A stretch of DNA of 64,000 nucleotides from Phyllobacterium calauticae (GCF_019991125.1 NZ_JAGENB010000003.1:248001-312000), one strand, 5' to 3'. Numbered from the stretch's first letter, positions 9,751-19,561 are shown. Made by a program: numbers and translations. Notes: generated from the letters alone by a model not told the origin.

Positions 9751-10362
9751 ATGGCAGCAAAAACCGGCGACGTCGTCATTAAAAAATATGCCAACCGGCG
9801 CCTCTACAATACCGGCACAAGCACCTATGTGACGCTGGAAGATCTCGCCGAGATGGTGAAGCGCAATGAGGATTTCACCGTTCAGGACGCCAAGACCGGA
9901 GAAGACATCACCCATTCCGTCCTGACCCAGATCATCTTCGAACTGGAAAACAAGGATGGGCAGAACATGCTGCCGATTCCGTTCCTGCGCCAGCTCATCG
10001 CCTATTACGGCGACCAGATGCAGGTGGTGCTGCCAACATTCCTCGAACAGTCCATGAGTGCCTTTGCCAAGGAACAGGAGCGCATGCGCGAGCAGCTTTC
10101 GGCCGCCTTCGGCAAATCGCCGATCGACATGATGAACATCAGTGCGCCGGTCAAGCTCGTCGAGGAGCAGGTTCGCCGCAACACGGAGATGCTGCAGCAC
10201 GCCATGCGCATGTTCACGCCATTCCCGCTCAACAAGACGGCCGGAGCGGCCGAGGCCGACGAAACACCCGCCGCCGAAACCGCCAAGAAGGATACCGGGC
10301 TGGACGAACTGAAAGAACAGATCGCCGCCATGCAGCGCAAGCTGGACTCCCTCGACAAATAA
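9751..10362 (+). CDS. phaR: Polyhydroxyalkanoate synthesis regulator PhaR
   Basis: A 203-residue repressor of the PHB system. Residues 5-65 (DVVIKKYANRRLYNTGTST, then TLEDLAEMVKRNEDF) are the PHB/PHA accumulation regulator DNA-binding domain, followed by the PHB-binding region (ITHSVLTQIIFELENK). The C-terminus is Ala/Glu-rich and ends in a short coiled coil. The ATG at 9751 has GGGGAG 7 nt upstream, so I preferred it to an in-frame GTG/ATG five codons earlier. By family it binds DNA and PHB granules and controls phasin and pha genes. It is divergent from phaA. Confidence 0.93.
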   Translation: MAAKTGDVVIKKYANRRLYNTGTSTYVTLEDLAEMVKRNEDFTVQDAKTGEDITHSVLTQIIFELENKDGQNMLPIPFLRQLIAYYGDQMQVVLPTFLEQSMSAFAKEQERMREQLSAAFGKSPIDMMNISAPVKLVEEQVRRNTEMLQHAMRMFTPFPLNKTAGAAEADETPAAETAKKDTGLDELKEQIAAMQRKLDSLDK

Positions 10363-10452
10363 TCCAGGTCACATCCGTTTTTGACTGAATATCCGGCTCG
10401 CGCGGCGGATCGGCTTTTGCATTCCATGACCATACGAACTCAAGAGGACACC

Positions 10453-10890
10453 ATGGCCCAACTCTCACTTTCCAAAGCCAACACCATCATCAAGGCAGCG
10501 CTTGCCAAGGGCACCGAGGCTGGCATGCGGCCGCTCTCCGTCGCCGTGCTCGATGCCGGCGGCCACCTCAAGGCCTTCCAGAAGCAGGACGGCGCTTCCC
10601 TGCTGCGCTTCGAGATCGCCTTCGGCAAGGCGTTCGGCGGCCTGACCATCGGCACGGGCTCGCGCACCGTTGAAAAATTCGCCAAGGAACGCCCGCACTT
10701 CGTCGAGGGGCTGGTGGCAGCGTCCGGCGGGCGCGTCATCCCGGTGGCGGGCGGCGTTCTCATCAAGAATGCCAAGGGGGAGCTTCTCGGCGCGGTAGGC
10801 ATCACCGGCGACACCTCCGACAATGACGAGATTGCTGCCATCGCCGGTATTCAGGCGGCCGGTTTCATCGCCGACGGCGGCCAGAGCTGA
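10453..10890 (+). CDS. GlcG/HbpS (DUF336) family heme-binding-like protein
   Basis: A 145-residue protein of the GlcG/HbpS fold, recognised from the segments SVAVLDAGGHLKAFQKQDGA and IPVAGGVLIKNAKGELLGAVGI. Members occur near glycolate oxidase genes (GlcG) or bind heme (Streptomyces HbpS); the biochemical role of this one cannot be read from sequence. The ATG at 10453 has AGAGGA upstream and starts the conserved domain at once. It lies about 90 bp after phaR on the same strand, with no evidence of a functional link. Confidence 0.8.
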   Translation: MAQLSLSKANTIIKAALAKGTEAGMRPLSVAVLDAGGHLKAFQKQDGASLLRFEIAFGKAFGGLTIGTGSRTVEKFAKERPHFVEGLVAASGGRVIPVAGGVLIKNAKGELLGAVGITGDTSDNDEIAAIAGIQAAGFIADGGQS

Positions 10891-10923
10891 TCACCGGCCC
10901 TGTTCTGGAACAGGGCAGCGGCG

Positions 10924-11823
10924 CTACAGGCGTGTCCCGGCGAACAGCCGGGGCGCAATGAAATCGACGAACACCCGCAGCTTCGGCGACAGATGCCGGT
11001 TTGAAGGCCAGAGCACCCAGAACTGGCCTGTCTGAACCAGACATTCGTCAAGCAGCGTGTGCAGTTCGCCCGCCTTCACCGCATCGGCCACCAGGAAGTC
11101 CGGCATATAGGCAATGCCGAGGCCGCGGACCGTCGCGCCATAGAGCGCTTCCATATTGTTGCACACCAGCGCCGAGGGCAGATGCAGGTCAATGTCCGAA
11201 GCTGCTCCTCCCATCACCCAGTCCTGCAGCTTGCCGCTTGTGGGAAAGCGGTAGCGCAGACAGGCGTGATGCTGCAGGTCGCGCAATTCCCTCGGTCTGC
11301 CGCGCCTCTGCAGATAGGCTGACGACGCGGCAAGCACCTGCCGGAACGGACCAAGCCGGCGCGCCATCAGCGACGAATCCGGCAAATCTCCACTGCGAAT
11401 GACGGCGTCGAACCCTTCTTCGATCACATTGACGATCTGGTCGTTGAAATCGAGATCAAGCTCGATTTCCGGATAGAGCTGTTCGAATTCGGGCAGGTGC
11501 GGCAGCAGGAAACGATAGCCGATCGTCGGCAGGCTCACACGCAAGCGCCCGCGCGGGGCTTCCTTGGTGCGCGACAGCATGGATTCCGCATCATTGAGAT
11601 CATCAATGATGCGGCGGCAGCGCTCATAAAACAGCTGCCCCTCCTCGGTGAGGCTGATGCGGCGCGTGCTGCGCTGGAACAGGCGCACATCCAGGTTCTG
11701 CTCCAGCCGGGCAATCGTTTTTCCAACCGCCGAAGCGGAAATACCCAGCGACCGGCCAGCCGCAACGAAACTCAGCGTTTCCGCGGACCGCACGAAAGCA
11801 AACAAACCATTCAGATTATCCAT
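10924..11823 (-). CDS. LysR-family transcription regulator
   Basis: A 299-residue LysR regulator. The winged helix-turn-helix is at about residues 1-60 (LNGLFAFVRSAETLSFVAAG, then SAVGKTIARLEQNL), followed by the periplasmic-binding-protein-like effector domain. The ATG at 11823 is preferred to an in-frame GTG two codons upstream. It is divergent from the drug-exporter-like gene at 11947 with 123 bp between, the normal arrangement for a LysR regulator and its target, so it probably controls that gene. The inducer is unknown. Confidence 0.9.
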   Translation of the reverse strand: MDNLNGLFAFVRSAETLSFVAAGRSLGISASAVGKTIARLEQNLDVRLFQRSTRRISLTEEGQLFYERCRRIIDDLNDAESMLSRTKEAPRGRLRVSLPTIGYRFLLPHLPEFEQLYPEIELDLDFNDQIVNVIEEGFDAVIRSGDLPDSSLMARRLGPFRQVLAASSAYLQRRGRPRELRDLQHHACLRYRFPTSGKLQDWVMGGAASDIDLHLPSALVCNNMEALYGATVRGLGIAYMPDFLVADAVKAGELHTLLDECLVQTGQFWVLWPSNRHLSPKLRVFVDFIAPRLFAGTRL

Positions 11824-11946
11824 GGCCACTCTATTAGAGAAATATTGTCCGCTATGTCGGGATGTATGCCGTAATTTTCAACGATTAAAGCCTGTGTATC
11901 ATGAATACAACTATTCCCTTCCACATTTTGATACTGCAGGTGAAAA

Positions 11947-13449
11947 ATGACTGCCCAAACACATCCGCACAATACAGCGGAGAAGCTGATGATTCTGACC
12001 GCTGTCTGCCTGGCGGCCCTCGCCATGCCCGTCAGCTTTACCGGCCCTGCCGTCGCACTTCCTGCCATTGCCCGCGCCCTTGGCGGCAGCCCGGTCGAAC
12101 TCAACTGGGTTACCAATGGCTTCATGCTGGCCTTCGGCAGCAGCCTGATGGCGGCGGGCGCGCTCGCCGACAATTACGGGCGCAAACGCGTCTTCCTGAC
12201 AGGCCTTGTGCTTTTTGCCGTTTTCTCGCTGGCACTGTCGCTTGTCACCAGCCTTGTCTGGTTTGACATCATGCGCGCGGCACAGGGCCTTTCGAGTGCC
12301 CTCGCCTTTTCCGGCGGCATGGCCGCACTCGCCCAGGAATTCGACGGGCAGGAACGCACGCGCGCCTTCAGCATGATCGGCATCACATTCGGCATTGGCC
12401 TGTCTTTCGGGCCGATTCTTTCGGGAACGCTGATCAGTCATTTCGGCTGGCAGGCAGCAATCCTCGTCACCCTGCCGATCACCCTTGTCGCGTTTAGCCT
12501 TGGTGTTTTCCGGCTGCGGGAATCGCGCGACCCCGACGCAAGGGGCATCGACTGGCCGGGCGCTATCAGCTTCACTCTGGCGCTGACGCTGCTCACGTGC
12601 GGCATATTGCAGGCACCGGATATCGGCTGGGGGCACCCGCTCGTCATCAGCATGCTCGCCGCCGCGCTGCTCGTGTTCGGCTTCTTCGTAATCGTCGAAC
12701 AGCGCGCGGCACGGCCGATGCTGGACCTCAGCCTGTTTCGTTATCCGCGTTTTGTCGGCGTGCAGATCCTCGCCGCGGCTCCCGCCTATTCCTTTGTCGT
12801 CCTGCTGATTCTCCTGCCCATCCGCTATATCGGCGTGGAGGGCTTCAGCGAGGTTCAGACCGGGCAGATGATGATTGCCCTGTCGGGCCCGCTGCTCATC
12901 GTGCCGTTTCTGGCAGCACTGCTCACGCGCTGGTTCTCCGCCGCGATCCTGTGCAGTGCCGGTCTTCTCCTCTCGGCAGGCGGACTGTTCTGGCTCAGCC
13001 GGTGCATGCCGGGCCAGCCGGTGGAACTGACACTCCCGGCATTGGTCCTGATCGGCTTTGGCATCAGTCTGCCCTGGGGATTGATGGATGGCCTCGCCGT
13101 CAGCGTCGTCCCAAAGGAGCGGGCCGGCATGGCAACGGGTATTTTCAGCACCACGCGCATTGCCGGTGAAGGCATTGCCCTTGCCATTGTCAGCGCCCTG
13201 CTTACCGCGCTTCTCAACTGGAAATTGGGTACGGGTCCTGATGCCGCGCAGGCGGCCCAGAAGCTGGCAACCGGCAATATCGCCTCAGCCATGGGCCTAT
13301 TGGGTCCGGTCAGCCCGCAAGCGGTACTGCAGACCTATGGCGAAGCCTTCGGCCAGCTCCTGCAGATTCTGGCGGAGATCACCCTTGTGACGGCACTCGC
13401 CATCTTCATCGTCATGCGCATACCGGACAAGGCAGTCATCGCCGCCTGA
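11947..13449 (+). CDS. MFS transporter, DHA2 (14-TM, EmrB/QacA-like) family
   Basis: A 500-residue inner-membrane exporter with about 14 predicted transmembrane segments. The pattern LNWVTNGFMLAFGSSLMAAG followed by ADNYGRKRVFL is the DHA2 motif A region, and GPILSGTLISHFGWQAA is the family antiporter motif C. Members export drugs, dyes or small organic acids by proton antiport. The substrate is unknown. The divergent LysR gene is the likely regulator. Confidence 0.88.
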   Translation: MTAQTHPHNTAEKLMILTAVCLAALAMPVSFTGPAVALPAIARALGGSPVELNWVTNGFMLAFGSSLMAAGALADNYGRKRVFLTGLVLFAVFSLALSLVTSLVWFDIMRAAQGLSSALAFSGGMAALAQEFDGQERTRAFSMIGITFGIGLSFGPILSGTLISHFGWQAAILVTLPITLVAFSLGVFRLRESRDPDARGIDWPGAISFTLALTLLTCGILQAPDIGWGHPLVISMLAAALLVFGFFVIVEQRAARPMLDLSLFRYPRFVGVQILAAAPAYSFVVLLILLPIRYIGVEGFSEVQTGQMMIALSGPLLIVPFLAALLTRWFSAAILCSAGLLLSAGGLFWLSRCMPGQPVELTLPALVLIGFGISLPWGLMDGLAVSVVPKERAGMATGIFSTTRIAGEGIALAIVSALLTALLNWKLGTGPDAAQAAQKLATGNIASAMGLLGPVSPQAVLQTYGEAFGQLLQILAEITLVTALAIFIVMRIPDKAVIAA

Positions 13450-13468
13450 CCGGCCCAGCGATATCAAG

Positions 13469-13501
13469 CCCCGGCAGATGGTCTCCTCTGCCGGGGTTTT
13501 T
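13469..13501 (+). terminator. Intrinsic terminator after the DHA2 transporter
   Basis: CCCCGGCAGA and TCTGCCGGGG arms (10 perfect pairs) around an 8-nt loop, followed by TTTTT on the plus strand. Confidence 0.9.
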
Positions 13502-13509
13502 GCATGATG

Positions 13510-13914
13510 TCAGCGGAAGTTGACGTCGCGCCCGGCGGAGCGCAGCGAAACGGTGAATCCCGCCAGAATATCGAAAAAAGCCATCGCCATCAGAATGAAG
13601 AACAGCGAATGCGAGGCGCTGGGAACCAGCAGGAATTCCACCAGAAATGCCACGAACACGAAGGTCGACAGGAGATGGTCAACCACCGAGGCATTGCTCG
13701 TGCGCGTTGACTTCATGATCTCGAAGAACAGCAACGCCAGCGACAGCACGATCATCAGGTCGCCCAGTGTCATCCGCCATACGCCGCCCGACAGCATCTG
13801 CATGGAATAGAGCTGCGTCGCCCACGGATCGGCGCCGCCAATACCCGTCAATCCGGCAACCACCAGATTGAACACAACAAGCGGCACGATCATCAATGGA
13901 ATATTGGAAATCAC
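13510..13914 (-). CDS. Small four-helix membrane protein of unknown function
   Basis: A 134-residue protein with about four hydrophobic helices (IPLMIVPLVVFNLVVAGLTG; DLMIVLSLALLFFEIM; LLSTFVFVAFLVEFLLV; LFFILMAMAFFDILAGF). It appears to start with GTG at 13914, which has GGGAG about 10 nt upstream; no in-frame ATG is well placed. I do not recognise a named family. It follows rpmF on the same strand, but a terminator lies between them. Confidence 0.7.
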   Translation of the reverse strand: MISNIPLMIVPLVVFNLVVAGLTGIGGADPWATQLYSMQMLSGGVWRMTLGDLMIVLSLALLFFEIMKSTRTSNASVVDHLLSTFVFVAFLVEFLLVPSASHSLFFILMAMAFFDILAGFTVSLRSAGRDVNFR

Positions 13915-13950
13915 GGCATCTGTCTCCCATCAGCATGTCATAAACAAAAA

Positions 13951-13971
13951 GGACCGGCACAAGGCCGGTCC
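13951..13971 (-). terminator. Intrinsic terminator downstream of rpmF
   Basis: GGACCGGC and GCCGGTCC arms with a 5-nt loop. On the minus strand they are followed by TTTTTGTTTA, which ends the rpmF transcript. Confidence 0.85.
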
Positions 13972-13997
13972 TCTTTATCACGAAATCCAGGAAGGGA

Positions 13998-14180
13998 TCA
14001 GCCTTCTTTCGGCGTCAGAACCTGACGGCCGCGATACATGCCGGTCTTCAGATCGACATGGTGCGGACGGCGCAGTTCGCCTGAATTCTTGTCTTCGACG
14101 TAAGTCGGGGCCTTCAACGCGTCGGCGGAACGGCGCATGCCGCGCTTCGACGGAGAAGTTTTTCTTTTAGGTACAGCCAT
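13998..14180 (-). CDS. rpmF: 50S ribosomal protein L32
   Basis: A 60-residue L32. The start [20 protein letters not shown] is diagnostic. The zinc-binding cysteines found in some L32 proteins are absent, as is usual in alphaproteobacteria. It lies downstream of mtgA on the same strand, 178 bp away, and is followed by its own terminator. Confidence 0.97.
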   Translation of the reverse strand: MAVPKRKTSPSKRGMRRSADALKAPTYVEDKNSGELRRPHHVDLKTGMYRGRQVLTPKEG

Positions 14181-14358
14181 TGTTCCTGCTCCAGTAATCA
14201 GTCAAAATCCGGCGCTGGCCCGATCGAGCCTGTCACAATGGACAAAATTCCGGAAAGTTCGGCTGGGGCTATACACGGCTTGAGAGCTTTTGACCAGCAT
14301 GAGTCGCATATTTTTTGTCGCAAATGCCGATATGCCGGGATTTGCGCCGATAGAGGGT

Positions 14359-15165
14359 CTATTTGACACAACCAATATACGCACCGGCGCCCCGCGCACG
14401 CCGTTCATTGAGCCTTGCCAGCGTTTGCAACCCCTGCCCCGGCCGCGCCGGATTGCGCGCGATCGGGTTGGGCAGGGTCACCGCGAGAAAGGCCGCCTGC
14501 CGCGGTGTCAGCCTTGCCGCACTCACCTTGAAATGATGCTGCGCCGCCGCCTCGATGCCATAGATGCCCGGGCCCCATTCGGCAATATTCAGGTAGATTT
14601 CCATCACCCGCCGTTTGGTCAGGATCAGATCGGTCATCATCGCCAGCGGCATTTCCAGGCCCTTGCGGATGAAAGACCGGCTGTTCCACAGGAACAGGTT
14701 CTTGGCGGTCTGCATCGTGATCGTCGACGCACCGCGCGTCTGCTCACCATCCATGGCATCGGACACAACCAGATTCATCGCATCCCAGTCGACGCCGGAA
14801 TGAAAGCAGAACCGCGCATCCTCCGACATCATGACGGAATGCACCAGCACCGGGGAAATCTCGTCCAGTGACGCCCAGCGCCGGTCATAACCGGAAAAAG
14901 TCACGAGGTCCTTCACCATCAAGGTGGAAACCGGATGCACGAACGGCAGCCGGTACAGGCTGAGCAGGATGATGGGGATCATCATCAGGAGGATACCCGC
15001 CAGAATCAGGTAGCGCACGATGCACCCCAAAGGCGAGCCGCCCGGACTGACCAGATAGCCTCCGCCTCTTTTGTTTCTGACCAGAACCCGTGTCACACCC
15101 GCCGCCTGCGTTGAAAGCCCACCATGGACATAGAGCAACCATCCGCCAAAGGGAACCATTTCCAT
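14359..15165 (-). CDS. mtgA: Monofunctional biosynthetic peptidoglycan transglycosylase
   Basis: A family GT51 enzyme that polymerises lipid II into glycan strands at the periplasmic face of the inner membrane. One N-terminal transmembrane segment ([20 protein letters not shown]) precedes the catalytic domain, with [14 protein letters not shown] carrying the catalytic Glu, [16 protein letters not shown], and [19 protein letters not shown]. There is no transpeptidase domain, hence MtgA. The N-terminus is uncertain: the frame is open to an ATG at 15228, and I chose the ATG at 15165 because GGA lies 5 nt upstream and the longer form gives an atypical Cys-rich lead. Confidence 0.9.
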   Translation of the reverse strand: MEMVPFGGWLLYVHGGLSTQAAGVTRVLVRNKRGGGYLVSPGGSPLGCIVRYLILAGILLMMIPIILLSLYRLPFVHPVSTLMVKDLVTFSGYDRRWASLDEISPVLVHSVMMSEDARFCFHSGVDWDAMNLVVSDAMDGEQTRGASTITMQTAKNLFLWNSRSFIRKGLEMPLAMMTDLILTKRRVMEIYLNIAEWGPGIYGIEAAAQHHFKVSAARLTPRQAAFLAVTLPNPIARNPARPGQGLQTLARLNERRARGAGAYIGCVK

Positions 15166-15263
15166 GCCATTCCAGTCATGTTCACAATGACAACAAGGCA
15201 AAAATGCAAAAGCAGCGCATCTAATCATTGACCGGGCGCCGATTTTTCGCTCATTGCCAGATC

Positions 15264-16184
15264 ATGATGACAGATCAAGACACTTCCCTGTTTCAGATGA
15301 CATTGCTGCATCGCGCCGCCTCGGTGGAAACGCTGCTGGCCGACCTGCTCTCGGATCAGCCGCAAGACGGCGAGATCAGCCGTCCGCCCCGCCTCATGGC
15401 AGCGATGCGGCACGGCGTTCTCAACGGCGGCAAGCGTCTGCGCCCCTTCCTCGTTCTGGAAAGCGCCGCTCTCTTCGGTGCCGACACCCCCGCGGCTTTG
15501 CGGGTAGCGGCGGCGCTGGAATGCATCCATAGCTATTCGCTCGTGCATGACGATCTACCGGCCATGGACAATGACGATATGCGCCGCGGCCAGCCGACGG
15601 TGCATCGCAAATTCGACGAGGCAGCGGCAATCCTCGCAGGGGACAGCCTCCTGACCTACGCGTTCGAACTGATCGCAGCCGAGGCGACTGAACTTGATCC
15701 CGGCGCCAAGGTTGCATTGGTGACGGCTCTGGCACGCGCGGCCGGCATCGGCGGCATGACCGGCGGCCAGGCGCTCGATCTGGAGGCGGAAAAGGTCAAA
15801 CCTGACGAGGCAGGCATCATCCGCCTGCAGGCCATGAAGACCGGCGCGCTGATCCGTTTCGCCTGCGAGGCCGGTGCCATGATCGGCAATGCCAATTCCC
15901 GGGATCGCGAACGGCTGGCGGAATACGGCTCGGCCATTGGCCTTGCCTTTCAGCTGGCCGACGACCTGCTCGACGTCACCGCCGATGCTGCCCATATGGG
16001 CAAAGCCACCGGCAAGGATGCGGCAGCGGGCAAGGCTACGCTGGTTTCACTGCACGGGATCGACTGGACCAAGCGCCAGTTGAGCGGGCTGGTGGCACAG
16101 GCCGAGGAATTGCTTGCGCCCTTCGGCGAAAAGGCTGCCCTGCTCAAGCAGGCCGCACGGTTCATCGCCGAGCGGCAGAGCTGA
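15264..16184 (+). CDS. ispA: Polyprenyl (farnesyl) diphosphate synthase
   Basis: A 306-residue trans-prenyltransferase that condenses IPP with DMAPP and GPP. The first Asp-rich motif is DDLPAMDNDDMRRG, the bacterial FPP/GGPP synthase type with four residues between the Asp pair, and the second is FQLADDLLDV. GKRLRPFL and the GGQALDLE segment are also family hallmarks. Product chain length cannot be fixed from sequence; farnesyl or geranylgeranyl diphosphate is likely. It is divergent from mtgA and convergent with ispG (2 bp between stops), which makes its precursors. Confidence 0.92.
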   Translation: MMTDQDTSLFQMTLLHRAASVETLLADLLSDQPQDGEISRPPRLMAAMRHGVLNGGKRLRPFLVLESAALFGADTPAALRVAAALECIHSYSLVHDDLPAMDNDDMRRGQPTVHRKFDEAAAILAGDSLLTYAFELIAAEATELDPGAKVALVTALARAAGIGGMTGGQALDLEAEKVKPDEAGIIRLQAMKTGALIRFACEAGAMIGNANSRDRERLAEYGSAIGLAFQLADDLLDVTADAAHMGKATGKDAAAGKATLVSLHGIDWTKRQLSGLVAQAEELLAPFGEKAALLKQAARFIAERQS

Positions 16185-16186
16185 AT

Positions 16187-17443
16187 CTATTCGGCCGCGT
16201 GCGAGCCTGCGCCCTGGCCGAAGCGGTTTTCGATATAGTCGGCAACCATCTTCTGGAATTCCTTGGCGATACCCGCACCGCGCAGGGTCGCCACTTTCTT
16301 GCCGTCAACAAAGACCGGGGCCGTCGGCGTTTCGCCGGTTCCCGGCAGTGAAATGCCGATATCCGCCATCTTGGATTCGCCCGGCCCGTTGACGATGCAG
16401 CCCATCACCGCGACATTGAGCGCTTCGACACCGGGATATTTCTCGCGCCAGACCGGCATATTGTCGCGAATATCGCTCTGGATCGATTGCGCCAGTTCCT
16501 GAAACACGGTGGATGTGGTCCGCCCGCAACCGGGACAGGCCGCGACAATCGGGATGAACTGGCGAAAGCCCATGGTCTGCAGCAATTCCTGCGCCACCTG
16601 CACTTCACGTGTCCGGTCACCGTTCGGCTCCGGTGTGAGCGATATGCGGATCGTGTCGCCGATACCCTGCTGCAAAAGAATGCCAAGGGCTGCAGAGGAA
16701 GCGACAATGCCCTTGGAGCCCATGCCGGCTTCGGTAAGGCCGAGATGCAGCGCATGATCGCAGCGCCGCGCCAGCTCCGCATAAACCGCGATCAGGTCCT
16801 GCACCAGGCTGACCTTGGCGGAAAGAATGATCCTGGAGCGCGGCAGGCCGATTTCTTCGGCCAGCTGCGCGGAAATCAGCGCCGACTGGACAATGGCTTC
16901 CCGAGTGACCTGTTCCGCCGTCAGGGGCGCGCCGGCCGCATGGTTCTGGTCCATCAGTGCCGTCAGCAGTTCCTGATCGAGCGAACCCCAGTTGACGCCG
17001 ATGCGCACCGGCTTGTCATAGCGGATCGCCATTTCGATGATGGCGCCGAACTGCGCATCCTTCTTGTCCTTGAAGCCGACATTGCCCGGATTGATGCGGT
17101 ATTTCGCCAGCGCTTCGGCGCAGGCCGGATGGTCCGCCAGCAGTTTGTGACCGATATAATGAAAATCACCGACCAGCGGCACGTTCAGTCCAAGCCGGTC
17201 CAGCCTTTCGCGGATTTTCGGCACAGCGGCAGCGGATTCATCCCGGTCAACGGTGATACGGACGATCTGCGATCCCGCGCGGGAAAGGGCTGCCACCTGT
17301 GCAACGGTGCCGTCCACATCGGCTGTATCCGTATTGGTCATCGACTGCACGACGACGGGTGCGCCTCCGCCAACCATGACCCCGCCCACATCGACGCCAA
17401 CGGAGGCGCGGCGGGCAAAGGGCTGCGAATAATAGTCAGACAT
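16187..17443 (-). CDS. ispG: 4-hydroxy-3-methylbut-2-enyl diphosphate synthase
   Basis: A 418-residue GcpE/IspG, the penultimate step of the MEP isoprenoid pathway, turning MEcPP into HMBPP with a 4Fe-4S cluster. The cluster ligands are visible as Cys303 and Cys306 (CPGCGRTT) and Cys349 (GCIVNGPGE). The N-terminal TIM barrel opens with VQSMTNTDT. The ATG at 17443 has GGAG 7 nt upstream; an in-frame TTG two codons earlier is less likely. Convergent with ispA. Confidence 0.96.
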   Translation of the reverse strand: MSDYYSQPFARRASVGVDVGGVMVGGGAPVVVQSMTNTDTADVDGTVAQVAALSRAGSQIVRITVDRDESAAAVPKIRERLDRLGLNVPLVGDFHYIGHKLLADHPACAEALAKYRINPGNVGFKDKKDAQFGAIIEMAIRYDKPVRIGVNWGSLDQELLTALMDQNHAAGAPLTAEQVTREAIVQSALISAQLAEEIGLPRSRIILSAKVSLVQDLIAVYAELARRCDHALHLGLTEAGMGSKGIVASSAALGILLQQGIGDTIRISLTPEPNGDRTREVQVAQELLQTMGFRQFIPIVAACPGCGRTTSTVFQELAQSIQSDIRDNMPVWREKYPGVEALNVAVMGCIVNGPGESKMADIGISLPGTGETPTAPVFVDGKKVATLRGAGIAKEFQKMVADYIENRFGQGAGSHAAE

Positions 17444-17659
17444 TGTCAAACTCCAGATATTCCCTTCACGTGGCGCAGGGAACGCCTTGTGTCAACACCA
17501 TGTGACATGAACGCGGCAAATTCAAAGCAAATGCCCTTCCCGATCACGCCACAGTGAACCGTATGACAAAGTGTTCACGTTCCAAAGCTGGTATTTTTGC
17601 TGCAATGCAATATATTCCAGACGCCTTCAACACGGTTGTTAAACCAAAGGAAGTTTCTC

Positions 17660-18439
17660 ATGGCCAAGAAGACCGCAGTCGTCACAGGTTCCAACTCCGG
17701 CATCGGACTGGGTTCCGCCCACGCCCTCGCAGCGGCGGGTTACAATGTGGTGATCAATTCCTTCACGGACCGCCCGGAAGACCACGATCTTGCCAAGGAG
17801 ATCGCCGCACAGCATTCCACCGGCGTCGCCTATATCAAGGCCGACATGTCCAAGGGTGACGAATGCCGTGCCCTGATCGACCAGGCTGCTGCCGCATTCG
17901 GCAGCGTCGATGTGCTGGTTAACAATGCCGGCATCCAGTTTGTCGCCCCTGTCGATGAATTCCCGACGGAAAAATGGGATGCGATCATCGCCATCAACCT
18001 GACCTCGGCGTTCCACACCACCGCTGCGGCGCTTCCCTATATGAAGAAGGCCGGATGGGGCCGCATCATCAATATCGCCTCGGCGCATGGCCTGCGCGCA
18101 TCGCCGTTCAAGTCGGCCTATGTGGCGGCCAAGCACGGCATTCTCGGACTGACCAAAACCGTCGCGCTGGAAGTGGCGGAAAAGCATATCACCAGCAACG
18201 CCATCTGCCCCGGTTATGTCCTGACACCGCTCGTCGAGGCTCAGATCCCCGACCAGATGAAAGCGCACAACATGGACCGCGAAACCGTCATCCGCGAAGT
18301 CATGCTGGACAGGCAGGCAACCAAGGAATTCGCCACGGTCGACCAGATCGGCGCAACGGTGGTGTTTCTCGCCAGCGATGCGGCGGCGCAGATCACCGGT
18401 ACATCCATCTCCGTCGATGGCGGCTGGACGGCGCAGTGA
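17660..18439 (+). CDS. bdhA: 3-hydroxybutyrate dehydrogenase
   Basis: A 259-residue short-chain dehydrogenase that oxidises (R)-3-hydroxybutyrate to acetoacetate with NAD, the entry step for reusing PHB or external hydroxybutyrate. The dinucleotide motif is TGSNSGIG (9-16), the active-site Tyr154-x3-Lys158 lies in YVAAKHG, and the C-terminus GTSISVDGGWTAQ is typical of BdhA. The ATG at 17660 has AAAGGAA upstream. The stop codon overlaps the start of the patatin-like gene (TGATG), so the two are translationally coupled. Divergent from ispG. Confidence 0.93.
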   Translation: MAKKTAVVTGSNSGIGLGSAHALAAAGYNVVINSFTDRPEDHDLAKEIAAQHSTGVAYIKADMSKGDECRALIDQAAAAFGSVDVLVNNAGIQFVAPVDEFPTEKWDAIIAINLTSAFHTTAAALPYMKKAGWGRIINIASAHGLRASPFKSAYVAAKHGILGLTKTVALEVAEKHITSNAICPGYVLTPLVEAQIPDQMKAHNMDRETVIREVMLDRQATKEFATVDQIGATVVFLASDAAAQITGTSISVDGGWTAQ

Positions 18440-19560
18440 TGAACCACAAACCCAAAGTCATCAACATCGCGCTGCAGGGCGGCGGCTCGCACGGCGCCTT
18501 CACCTGGGGTGTTCTCGACCGCATTCTGGAAGATGGCCGGTTGACCATCGAGGGCATATCCGGCACCAGCGCCGGCGCCATGAATGCTGTCGCGCTGGCT
18601 GATGGCTGGAGCCGCAACGGTCCCGATGGCGCCCGCGAAAAGCTCTATGAGTTCTGGCGGGCGGTGGGCCGCACCGGGCAGTTCAGTCCGGTTCAGCGTA
18701 CGCCCTGGGACCGTTTTTTCGGCAACTGGTCCGTCGAGAACGGCGTCGGGTACAATCTGTTCGAGCAGTTCTCGCGCATGTTTTCGCCCTATGAGTTCAA
18801 CCCGTTCAACCTTAACCCCCTGCGGGATGTGGTCGAGCGTGAGATTGATTTCGACCGGGTGAAAGCCTGTTCGGCACTCAAGCTGTTCATCTCGGCAACC
18901 AATGTGGAAAGCGGCCGCCTGCGGGTCTTTTCCCAGTCGGAGCTCAATGCCGATGTGGTGATGGCATCCGCGTGCCTGCCCTATATTTTCCAGGCGGTGG
19001 AGATTGAAGGTGAACCCTACTGGGATGGCGGCTATGGCGGCAACCCGGCGCTCTATCCCTTCTTCTATTCGACCAAGAGCGAAGACCTGCTGCTTATCCA
19101 GATCAACCCGATCGAACGGCGCGGCGCGCCGAAGACCGCCCGCGAAATCACCGACCGTATCGACGAGATCACCTTCAATGCGGCGCTGCTGCGTGAGTTC
19201 CGTTCGATTGCCTTCGTCAATTCGCTGATCGACGCAGGCCGGATCGAACACGGCGAATACAAGCATATCCGCATGCACCGTATCGATGCCGATGTGGCGC
19301 TGGCCGGCCTGGCGGCCTCGTCAAAAATCAACGCGGAATGGGCCTTTCTCGAATATCTGCGCGATCTCGGCCAGGCCGCAGCCGATGACTGGCTGGAAGA
19401 GCATTTCGATGCGGTGGGCGAGCACGCGACACTCGATCTCTCCGGTGAACTTTCTCCCGAAATGAATGTAGGATTGAAAGCCCACAAGGCCGGACGGAGG
19501 GTGACCGACTTTCTGCTGCAGCGCAAGAAACCGGCGGTCGCGGCAAGCCGCCGGGCATAG
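18439..19560 (+). CDS. Patatin-like phospholipase
   Basis: A 373-residue serine hydrolase of the patatin family. The oxyanion-hole motif GGGSHGAF is at 14-21, the nucleophile Ser44 lies in GTSAG (42-46), and the catalytic Asp196 lies in DGG. No signal peptide is evident, so it is probably cytosolic. Its start overlaps the bdhA stop by one base. Patatin enzymes cleave acyl esters, usually of phospholipids; here the coupling with hydroxybutyrate oxidation suggests a storage-lipid or PHB substrate, but that is inference. Convergent with the next MFS gene (stops 1-2 bp apart). Confidence 0.88.
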   Translation: MNHKPKVINIALQGGGSHGAFTWGVLDRILEDGRLTIEGISGTSAGAMNAVALADGWSRNGPDGAREKLYEFWRAVGRTGQFSPVQRTPWDRFFGNWSVENGVGYNLFEQFSRMFSPYEFNPFNLNPLRDVVEREIDFDRVKACSALKLFISATNVESGRLRVFSQSELNADVVMASACLPYIFQAVEIEGEPYWDGGYGGNPALYPFFYSTKSEDLLLIQINPIERRGAPKTAREITDRIDEITFNAALLREFRSIAFVNSLIDAGRIEHGEYKHIRMHRIDADVALAGLAASSKINAEWAFLEYLRDLGQAAADDWLEEHFDAVGEHATLDLSGELSPEMNVGLKAHKAGRRVTDFLLQRKKPAVAASRRA

Positions 19561-19561
19561 A

